From Oscillospiraceae bacterium (GTDB lineage Bacteria > Bacillota > Clostridia > Oscillospirales > Ruminococcaceae), in assembly GCA_016281125.1 (NCBI GenBank), contig JAEEIA010000053.1:80078-144077 (forward strand): a stretch of DNA of 64,000 nt. Reading direction: 5' to 3'. The notes beneath the pieces are model-generated. The model saw nothing but the letters and a program-made list of their open reading frames with translations. It was not told where the DNA came from and did not search any database. The position numbers and the translations under genes are program-made. Below are positions 54,401 to 61,400 of the stretch, piece after piece; position 1 is the first letter of the stretch, and every line of letters begins with the position of its first letter.

Positions 54401-54436
54401 TTCCCGCTTGCTAAACTGCCGTCAGCCAAAGGCTGA
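51407..54436 (+). CDS. Secreted CBM4-Ig-GH9-dockerin protein with all three GH9 catalytic residues replaced
   Basis: 1009 aa. Signal peptide (1-35), a CBM4-like carbohydrate-binding domain (about 40-210), a CelD-type N-terminal Ig domain (about 240-340, ISVNQLGYYPQLAK), a GH9 domain (about 350-890), a Pro/Thr linker and a dockerin (WGDITCDNSVDVADAVLLAR). In active GH9 the motif is GGWxDAGDxxKY; here it is GGWYNAENHSKY, so both Asp are Asn (Asn431, Asn434). The catalytic Glu in TNEVAINWNAP is replaced: SNGIALQWNAP has Gly876. The fold motifs are otherwise kept. A non-catalytic, glycan-binding role is likely. The start follows AAAAGGATGTGATTTC. Confidence 0.92.
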   Translation: MFQKHTKVIIASLLAATMTASAVTQLAAPLTALAGQVLDEGTFEYKMVPWHLTAASPAKQNFNFEDGALHVQILVPEGAEKAKWDLQLKYPGLSFKKNHVYEVSFKVKASRAGMELCSKIGQTGAPWEEYFELDGHGMGEYGENSMHMGPDMDGQWGSPVKLTTEYQTFSGTFTPTRDLECVAWIFEYAKDSKGYGGNAQHGDELWFDDMSIICTTCNDCGVHEPPHTSYYGITSRAYSGLQNNFISVNQLGYYPQLAKIATFSDNAGDDTHNAETLELTEETYPYEIVDNTSGKTVYTGTTGKGFADEDSGDRVYKIDFSEFRTPGEYYLRIKDTEWRSFPFRIGNDIYQEKDHDMLTNALNYFYQNRSGVDITQNYITSGEKSELAHAGGHKKDTATVQTAWRGEYLDKEEATTTYGSSKIDVTGGWYNAENHSKYMTEGGISVWTLQNMYERAYQNADGKEKFADGSGTVVVPETENMIPDILDECRYELDFMQKMKVAEDEPTWGDYAGLYYHAVKDHKWTGLAVRPWDYETEWKTVRIVSPPTFAATLNYAACAAQAARLWADYDAEYAAQLMQSAKEAYAAYKQHLYTPDRDENVKDGSLYAPLSYGYYGERDTQINDDAYWAACELYISAKALEDSAAADYLKELSESAYAFDVPAKVSGGDNNPSGGSCTCFNMGNPAAAGSLSLALHRDLLSNEQKEKLGDAIRATADEYIKKEAAQGYGIPYENDGYGYFTGADPFDYNPIGFEYGSNAMTVYNMIAMAYAYDLTGDTKYMNGISAGMDYLLGNNPMAFSFVTGYGQYGTEKPVHRYWCYELDKTLPKAPDGILVGGPDASSMDEYMRAIGFVPNEFSNKSERCYADSVESWASNGIALQWNAPFAWIVSFLQDEVPGVPVPVTPTDPPETTEPPVQTTEPGSVSTVDPGVSKWGDITCDNSVDVADAVLLARFLNQDVEAQITDQGLKNANVVSGQLDSDDISAILLCIAKQIPHEQFPLAKLPSAKG

Positions 54437-54752
54437 TTTGCAGATATTGACACCGATGCAGAAACATCTGTGAACCAACATTCGGAACAGACATCAGACA
54501 CTGACATCCGGACACAGACACCCCGGAACGGACATCATTGAACAGACATCCCGCCAGGACACCGCGAGCTGCCCCCCTTGGGAATGACAGCACTGAACAG
54601 AATGTTACCCCCGCAGATTCCGAACGGACTGCGGGGGTTCTGCTTTTCCTCCGCGGAGGCAACCCCGAAACCGGATGACTGCCCTGCGAATACTTATATA
54701 AAATACACATTTTCGGCACAGAAAATTTGACAGACGATTTTTACGGGATGTA
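54437..54752. other. Intergenic region of about 315 bp without a convincing gene
   Basis: It contains a Pro/Ser/Thr-like stretch rich in GACATC/GACACC/GACATT repeats (about 54470-54560), a CCCCCGCAG...CTGCGGGGG hairpin at about 54608-54640 that probably ends the GH9 transcript, and the promoter of the next gene beyond it. Confidence 0.6.
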
Positions 54753-54781
54753 TTGACATTTATCTGTCATGGTGTTATAAT
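54753..54781 (+). promoter_or_regulatory. Promoter of the degenerate GGDEF gene
   Basis: TTGACA, 17 bases, TATAAT. It leaves a leader of about 230 nt before the ATG at 55021. Confidence 0.88.
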
Positions 54782-55020
54782 ATAATTGGCGAATATGGCT
54801 AATACCGTTCAACCTTCAAAGGAATATTTAGTGAATCAGGGATGATGCGTTATGGGAATCGCACGGGCACGGTGTGCAGTGTAGCATCGGCACCGTCAAA
54901 AAACGCGATCTGATATTTGTTTTGCCACAGCTCTTTTGCGGCAAAAATACTCTGCCGGTACACTGCAATACAGCCGAATCAATACCATGACTATCTTACA
55001 AAAAAGCGGAGGAAACCATC

Positions 55021-56241
55021 ATGAAAAAGAAAGAAAAAGATCCGAGTCAGAATCAGGTAATGGAGGGATTCAATCCCCGGGTATACCGGTCGCTTTCCCT
55101 CCTGTTCACCGTTTTAACCGTACTGAATCTTGCGGTTATCATCTACGCATTCGCACGCACCGGTTACGGCCTCTGGCATGCAGAGGACGCGCTGAGCTAT
55201 ATTGCGAAGATCGACAGCAATTTTGAGGACATCAACCAGAGTGTTCTGAAAATTGAACTGTATCCCGACGATCAGCAGCTCATTGCCAACAATATTGACA
55301 ACATTTACACCTATCACCGGAACATGGTGAACAACGCTGAGGCGTTCCGGAAGATAGACCTCTCCAACATTGACAAATCACTGTCCGAAGAATTTGAAGC
55401 AACGTATAAAAAGGCAGAAAGCTACTACGCCACCATTCAGGAGAATCTGAACGCGGTCAAGAGCAAGGTTGCTTCACCGGATGTGCTGCGCGATACTAAT
55501 ACGGAGCGCCTGCGCGAGGAAACAAGCGAAGCGCTGAACAAGCTGTTTGAAAAGCAGGACGAGGCGACCTACAAGTTCTTCTGCCGCGTCGGACAGAGCT
55601 TTCTGCTTGTGATTCTGTTCCTGCTGGCCACCATGCTGACCGGCCTGTATGCCATCGCAAGAATCAAAAAGCATGACCTTGCATTTGCCGAAAAGCTGCA
55701 AAACAGCAAGATGAAAACGGCGAATATCCGCCAGAAGGCTGTCGAAATCGCATACACCAATGTCGTCACCGGGCTGAAAAACCGCTATGCGCTGGAAGAG
55801 GATCTCGGGGAACGTCTGAAGGGCGAGGACATCTCGATTGCGCTGTTCAACTTCAACAACTTCAAGAGTCTCAACGAAAACTTCGGCCGCGACTTTGCAG
55901 ACGAATTTGTATCCGTCATTTCCAAGCGGATTACCACAACCTTCGGAAAGCAGGGCGAGGTGTACAGCACGGATATCGACGAGCTCTGCATCGTGTTCAA
56001 CAAGGAAATCCCCAAGAGCAGAACCGCCGGATTCTCCTCCAGAATGCTGGATGCACTCTCACAGCCCGTTCAGGTTCAGAATACGACGGTGCAGCTCACC
56101 GTTGCCGGCTGCCTCTTCCATTGCAGTGCCGGTTCCTATGCTTCCGCCGCAAAAATGTTCATTCCCATTGACCACGGCATGAGCCAGGCCAAGGCCATGA
56201 GCATGGAGCAGGGCAAGAGTGTCCTGATTCCGGTTTCGTAA
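55021..56241 (+). CDS. Membrane sensor with a degenerate GGDEF-like domain
   Basis: 406 aa. Two membrane helices (about 25-45 and 192-215) bracket an extracytoplasmic, mostly helical four-helix-type sensor (about 50-190). The cytoplasmic part (about 240-400) has the GGDEF-domain entry motif YTNVVTGLKNRYALEEDL, but the GGDEF signature itself is DIDEL (residues 318-322), so cyclase activity is unlikely. It may bind nucleotide or partner proteins instead. CGGAGG precedes the ATG. The gene is transcribed alone and ends at a strong terminator. Confidence 0.85.
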   Translation: MKKKEKDPSQNQVMEGFNPRVYRSLSLLFTVLTVLNLAVIIYAFARTGYGLWHAEDALSYIAKIDSNFEDINQSVLKIELYPDDQQLIANNIDNIYTYHRNMVNNAEAFRKIDLSNIDKSLSEEFEATYKKAESYYATIQENLNAVKSKVASPDVLRDTNTERLREETSEALNKLFEKQDEATYKFFCRVGQSFLLVILFLLATMLTGLYAIARIKKHDLAFAEKLQNSKMKTANIRQKAVEIAYTNVVTGLKNRYALEEDLGERLKGEDISIALFNFNNFKSLNENFGRDFADEFVSVISKRITTTFGKQGEVYSTDIDELCIVFNKEIPKSRTAGFSSRMLDALSQPVQVQNTTVQLTVAGCLFHCSAGSYASAAKMFIPIDHGMSQAKAMSMEQGKSVLIPVS

Positions 56242-56268
56242 TATCAGCAAGATAACCTTATCATACTG

Positions 56269-56310
56269 AAAAACAGACAAATCCCCTCTGATTTGTCTGT
56301 TTTTATTTTG
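56269..56310 (+). terminator. Terminator of the GGDEF-like gene
   Basis: AAAAACAGACAAAT...ATTTGTCTGTTTTT, a 14-bp perfect stem ending in a T tract. Confidence 0.93.
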
Positions 56311-56410
56311 TTAATTTTAAGTTATCTTGTGTAATTTATACAATTTATGATAGAAAAACTATCTATTCATACAAACTTCCAAATCTGACAAAAAAACGCA
56401 ATATAAGCTG

Positions 56411-56439
56411 TTGACAATTTACATAAATTATGCTATTAT
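56411..56439 (+). promoter_or_regulatory. Promoter of the Fur-box gene
   Basis: TTGACA, 17 bases, TATTAT with extended ATGC. Confidence 0.82.
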
Positions 56440-56451
56440 GTGAATGGTAAT

Positions 56452-56466
56452 TGATAATGATTACCA
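56452..56466 (+). promoter_or_regulatory. Fur box
   Basis: TGATAATGATTACCA matches the 7-1-7 Fur consensus TGATAAT-N-ATTATCA at 13 of 14 positions. It covers the expected transcription start, so iron-loaded Fur would block the promoter. GGTAAT...ATTACC flanks give extra symmetry. Confidence 0.8.
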
Positions 56467-56506
56467 CAAAAATACAAACAAAATACATTGTAAAGGGGTT
56501 TTGGTT

Positions 56507-57955
56507 ATGAAAACGCAGAGCAAAAAAAAGACAGCCGCTGTCGTGACCGCACTGGTCACCGCAATGACAGCATCCGGTGCATGTTCTGCACTCGGTGCGA
56601 CCGCAGTAGGTAACACCGCCTTCCCCTATACAATGTTTGCCGCCTCTGAGGCAGACGGCGCACTGACTGTCAATGCAAAACATTTTTGCCTCAACGGCAG
56701 TATCGCATCCAACGGAACCATCGTGACCGGAAAAAAGATCAACCTGAACGGCAAAAAAACCGAGCACGCCGAATTGGAGATACCGTATTCCGGCACCGCA
56801 GTCGGGAACCGTTATTTTGCGAATGCCCAAACAGTTGATACCCTGGAAGTGTCTGCTCACAATGTCAACCTGAATCAGACCATGGATGTCGCCGGGGAAG
56901 TTTCCGTCCGCGGCAACGCCAACATCAACGCTTCTGTCAGAGCAGACTCGGATATTTTGATCAGCGGCAATGTCAGCAATTTCAACAATGCCGTTCTTTA
57001 TTCAGAATTCGGAAACATTGAGATCGACTGCAACAACGTCAGTCTGACCGGACTGATCTACGCTCCGCTCGGTGATGTTGTCATCACGGCAAACAATATC
57101 AACCTGAACAATGTCGTCATCATTGCGGACACAATCACGCTCAACGCAAACAATGTCAATGCCAATTACGGCAGATCCTATGCGGACGCAGTCGGCACAG
57201 GCTCAGAAACCAAGGCTGAGTATATCACCAGATTCAACAGCTACATGATGGACAAGGAAGCAGCGAACATCCTCGACATGCTTTCGCAGTATTACACCGT
57301 CACGCCGCTGGATGCAGGCGAGTTTGCCGCAATCAGCGTCACCGCACCGCTCGCGCCCGGCTTCATGGTTACGCTTGACTTCGACGTACAGCAGTACCGT
57401 ATTGAGGGCTACGGCAATTTGTCCGTTATGAAGACCGACGGTGTCCAGCAGATGAGCACCATCGTCCTGACGCCGTTCAATAAGGATCTCCCGCTGATTT
57501 CCACGGACTACATGTTCATGGGCGAGAGCCGGATCTCCTATATCGAGTTCTACGGTCTCGGCATCAACGGCGACGAGAATATCCCGGCATTCGACGCACT
57601 CAGACCGCTGACCGAAAAGTACGCACAGTTCCCGGATCAGCCGCCGACACCGGGCTGGTTCGATGAAGTCCGCACGATGGGTCTGTTCAAGGTTTCGACC
57701 TACAAGGACGACGACGCAATCAGCCAGATGCTCTACGACAGCTTCCGCATTACGCTGGATGCTTCCATGAGCGCACCGGATCTCAATGCTGAGGAGCGCC
57801 TCGCAAGATACAACGGTACACAGGAATACGTCGATCACCTGATCAGCAGCCCCGGCGTTTCGACCGCAATCTTCAATATGTGTCTTGGTCCGGAGCGCAC
57901 CAGCCAGTTCTTCAACAACGTGTTCTTCGGAACCGGCCTCTGGCAGCCGCAGTAA
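56507..57955 (+). CDS. Secreted beta-solenoid protein with a possible bilin-reductase-like C-terminal domain, Fur-controlled
   Basis: 482 aa. A hydrophobic N-terminus that looks like a signal peptide (MKTQSKKKTAAVVTALVTAM...). Residues about 55-220 form a bactofilin-like beta-solenoid with Asn-rich rungs (VNLNQTMDVAGEVSVRGNAN, LIYAPLGDVVITANNINLNN). Residues about 240-482 are not a family I can name with certainty, but the order DLPLISTDYMFMGE...YIEFYGL, a WF.EVR..GLFKV strand, and the ending QEYVDHLIS...FFNNVFFG recall ferredoxin-dependent bilin reductases. Iron control by the Fur box would fit a role in haem or bilin use. AAAGGGG precedes the ATG. Secretion of a ferredoxin-dependent enzyme would be strange, so a binding role is an alternative. 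Confidence 0.75.
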   Translation: MKTQSKKKTAAVVTALVTAMTASGACSALGATAVGNTAFPYTMFAASEADGALTVNAKHFCLNGSIASNGTIVTGKKINLNGKKTEHAELEIPYSGTAVGNRYFANAQTVDTLEVSAHNVNLNQTMDVAGEVSVRGNANINASVRADSDILISGNVSNFNNAVLYSEFGNIEIDCNNVSLTGLIYAPLGDVVITANNINLNNVVIIADTITLNANNVNANYGRSYADAVGTGSETKAEYITRFNSYMMDKEAANILDMLSQYYTVTPLDAGEFAAISVTAPLAPGFMVTLDFDVQQYRIEGYGNLSVMKTDGVQQMSTIVLTPFNKDLPLISTDYMFMGESRISYIEFYGLGINGDENIPAFDALRPLTEKYAQFPDQPPTPGWFDEVRTMGLFKVSTYKDDDAISQMLYDSFRITLDASMSAPDLNAEERLARYNGTQEYVDHLISSPGVSTAIFNMCLGPERTSQFFNNVFFGTGLWQPQ

Positions 57956-57990
57956 ATCACGGCATAGAATTGTAAGTGAATACCGTAAAA

Positions 57991-58014
57991 CGCCCCGGTG
58001 CAAAAGCCGGGGCG
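57991..58014 (+). terminator. Terminator of the Fur-controlled gene
   Basis: CGCCCCGG-TGCAAAAG-CCGGGGCG hairpin, 36 bp after the stop codon. The same hairpin recurs at 58226-58255. Confidence 0.7.
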
Positions 58015-58063
58015 TCAGACTGTCGATAAACTCGCGGAAAACCATAAATAAAAGTTTTTGGTC

Positions 58064-58212
58064 GAGCTTTTTTCAAAAAGCTCGCGGGTCGAGGGCAGAG
58101 CCCTCGTCGCCCGTCGCAACGGGCGAAACTCCCCTGTGTTCAAGAGCTTGGAGGGCTTGGGGACTTGCGATAGAAGTCCCCATTCTTCAATAGCATCCGC
58201 GAAGCGGATACC
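58064..58212 (+). repeat. Mosaic intergenic repeat, copy 10 (expanded)
   Basis: First hairpin GAGCTTTTTT/AAAAAGCTC, GCGGGTCGA, GGGCAGAGCCC, an extra GCCCGT-CGCA-ACGGGC hairpin, an insertion with a GGGGACTT...AAGTCCCC hairpin, and the end hairpin ATCCGC-GAA-GCGGAT followed by ACC. Confidence 0.75.
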
Positions 58213-58225
58213 TTTTTCTTCAACC

Positions 58226-58261
58226 AGACGCCCCGGTGCAAAAGCCGGGGCGTCTGCTTTT
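58226..58261 (+). terminator. Duplicated hairpin terminator
   Basis: AGACGCCCCGG...CCGGGGCGTCT followed by GCTTTT. Its core is identical to the hairpin at 57991, so the terminator was duplicated around repeat copy 10. Confidence 0.7.
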
Positions 58262-58263
58262 GT

Positions 58264-58362
58264 AGCGGTATCTCCGATGGATTCAGAATGGGGTCTGGGG
58301 ATACGTCCCCAGCGGGAGTTTGAGGGCAGCGCCCTCATTACAGATCATCGCGCAGCGATACC
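58264..58362 (+). repeat. Mosaic intergenic repeat, copy 11
   Basis: A reversed module 3 (AGCGGTATCTCCGATGGATT), then arms CTGGGGA/TCCCCAG, GCGGGAGTTTGA, GGGCAGCGCCC, and ATCATCGCGCAGCGATACC. Confidence 0.82.
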
Positions 58363-58375
58363 TTTTTCAACATGC

Positions 58376-58409
58376 AAAAACAGCCGCGCTTGCGCACGGC
58401 TGTTTTTTA
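58376..58409 (-). terminator. Terminator of the giant surface protein gene
   Basis: AAAAACAGCCG...CGGCTGTTTTTT stem, only five bases beyond the stop codon, on the minus strand. Confidence 0.85.
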
Positions 58410-58413
58410 GGGA

Positions 58414-61400
58414 TTACTGATCGTCGTCACGACGCTTGCGTGTTGCGAATGCCACTGCACCCATCAGGATGCCGACAACTGCAACTGCAACCGGTGCGGA
58501 TTCACCCGTCCGGACCGAGCCGGTCTTGGTGTTCACGCCGCCTGTCGGGACAGACTGCACAGTGGTTGTGGTGGTTTCACCGGAGGTCTGCGTGGTTGCC
58601 TCGGCGGTCTGCGTTTCCGATTCCGTGGTTCTGGTTCTCTCGTCCTCGTCATCGGTTTCGCTCACCGGCGTGGTTTCCGTCACGACGGTCGTCGTGCGGG
58701 TGTCACCCTCTGCCATCTCGCCGGTCACCCAGGTTGTCGTGGTGGTCACTGCTTCTGCATCGTCAATCATGATGATCGTTGCATCTGCATGGACTTCCTC
58801 CTCGCCGATCTTCACGAGCTTGCCGCCGTCGATCACGAAGGTGATGTCCGTTGCGACCTTGTAGCCGTGCGGAGCAACCTCCTCATGCAGCGTGTAGGTG
58901 CCGTCCGGCAGATTCTGAATCTCAGTCGGCTGATCGCCGGAAATCCAGACAAGGGTATCGCCGCTGCCGCTCTTGACCTCAGCACCTGCGCCCGGAACAA
59001 CAGAGTTCTCCGGGAACTGAATCTGATTGCCGCTGCTGTCCTTGCCGGTCAGCTTGAGCTCTGCGCCCTTGATCTCCTTGCTGTGGACATCCTGCTTTGC
59101 AATCTTCACCTCGGCCGACACCGTCGTAGTCGTGACAACCGTGGTTTCAACAGCCTGACCCTCGTCGGACGATACCGTGGTGGTTACCGCCGTCGTCGTG
59201 GTTGTGGTTGTTGTGGTGGTCGTAGTCGTGGTAGTCGTGGTGGTTGTTGTCGTCGTCGTAGTGGTCGTGGTGGTCGTCGTCGTTGTTGTCGTAGTCGTAG
59301 TCGTAGTGGTTGTGGTCGTCGTGGTTTCCGGAGCAGGCGTCGTTTCGGTTACGGTGGTCGTTGCTGCCGGTGCCTCGGTCGTTGTGGTCACAGCGGCGGT
59401 CGTTGTCACAATCGCCTCATCAACCATGACGATCTCAGCATCTGCATGCACTTCCGTTTCACCGATCTTCACGAGCTTGCCGCCCTCGATCACAAATGTG
59501 ATATCCGTTGCGACCTCGTAGCCGTTCGGCGCAGCCTTCTCATGGAGCGTATACACGCCGTCATCGAGGTTCTTAATCTGCGTCGGCTCAGTGCCGGAGA
59601 TCCAGACAAGCTGCTCGCCGCTGCCGTTGACCAGCTCGGCGCCTTCGCCTGTCAGAACGGAATTCTCCGGGAATGTTACAGGATTGCCTTCGCTGTCCTT
59701 ACCGGTCAGCGTCAGGGTTGCGCCGGGGAGCTCCTTGCTGTGGACATCCTGCTTGGAGATTGTCACATCCGCCAGTGCCTCGTCGATCATCACAATCTCG
59801 GTATCGGCCTCGACCTCTGCATCATTGATCTTCACGAGCTTGCCTCCCTCGATCACGAAGGTGATGTCCGTTGCAACCTTATAGCCGTTCGGAGCGACCT
59901 CCTCATGCAGCGTATAGGTGCCGTCGTCCAAATTGGTGATCTGCGTTGCCTCGTCGCCGGAAATCCAGACCAGCTTGTCGCCGCTGCCGGTTTTGACCTC
60001 AGCGCCGCTGCCCGGCTTCACGGTTCCGTCATGGAATGTCACAGGATTGCCTTCGCTGTCCTTACCGGTCAGCGTCAGCTCTGCGCCCTTGATTTCCTTG
60101 CTGTGGACGTCCTGCTTGGAGATTTTGACATTGGCCAGTGCCTCGTCAATCATCACGATCTCGGTATCAGCCTCGACCTCTGCATCATTGATCTTCACGA
60201 GCTTGCCGTCCTCGATCACGAAGGTGATGTCCGTTGCGACCTTGTAGCCGTTCGGAGCAACCTCCTCGTGCAGCGTATAGGTGCCGTCATCGAGGTTTCT
60301 GATGTCGGTCGGCTGATCGCCGGAAATCCAGACAAGGGTATCGCCGCTGCCGTTGACGAGCGTTGCGCCCTCACCCGGTACGAGCGAATCTGCCGGGAAG
60401 GTCAGGCTGTTGCCCTCGCTGTCCTTGCCGCTCAGTGTCAGGGTAGCGCCCTTGATTTCCTTGCTGTGGACATCCTGCTTGGAGATTTTGACATTGGCCA
60501 GTGCCTCGTCGATCATCACGATCTCGGTATCGGCCTCGACCTCTGCCTCATTGATCTTCACGAGCTTGTTGTTCTCGATCACGAAGGTGATGTCCGTTGC
60601 GACCTTGTAGCCGTTCGGAGCGACCTCCTCATGCAGCGTGTAGGTGCCGTCCGGCAGATTCTTGATGTCGGTCGGCTGATCGCCGGAAATCCAGACAAGG
60701 GTATCGCCGCTGCCGCTCTTGACCTCAGCGCCTGCACCCGGAACAACAGAGTTCTCCGGGAACTGAATCGGATTGCCGCTGCTGTCCTTACCGGTCAGCT
60801 TGAGCTCTGCGCCCTTAATCTCCTTGCTGTGGACATCCTGCTTGGAAATCTTCACGTCCGCACGAACTGCCGTCGTGGTGGCCGGTGCGGTGGTCGTGAC
60901 GGAAGTGGTCGTCGTGACCTTTGCGGTCGTCGCCTTGGCCTCGGTCGTGGTGACCTTTGCCGTGGTGGTTGCCGCCTTGGTTGTGGTTGCCTTAGCGGTT
61001 GTAGTCGCCGCCTTGGTCGTTGTGGCCTTAGCGGTCGTAGTCGCCGCTTTGGTTGTGGTTGCCTTAGCGGTCGTGGTAGTTGTTGTGGTCGTGGTGGTTG
61101 TCGTAGTCGTGGTTGTCGTAGTCGTGGTTGTCGTAGTCGTGGTCGTCGTGGTCGTAGTTGTCGTGGTGGTCGTGGTTGTCGTAGTCGTGGTCGTAGTAGT
61201 CGTCGTAGTTGTAACCGGCGTGGTGGTGGTTGTAGCAGCCGCCGGTGTTGTCGTTGCCTTTGCGGTGGTAGTCGCCGCAGCAGTTGTAGTCGTCTTTGCG
61301 GTCGTTGTAGCTTCTTCCGCAGTCGTGGTCGTGGTCGTGGTGGTTTCGGTCGCGGTGACGGTCGTTGTGGTCGTGACCTTCGCGTTATCGAACATCACGA

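Noticed and set aside
54782..55020. A possible c-di-GMP riboswitch before the GGDEF-like gene
   Set aside because: The leader is long but I see no GEMM-I or GEMM-II conserved core.
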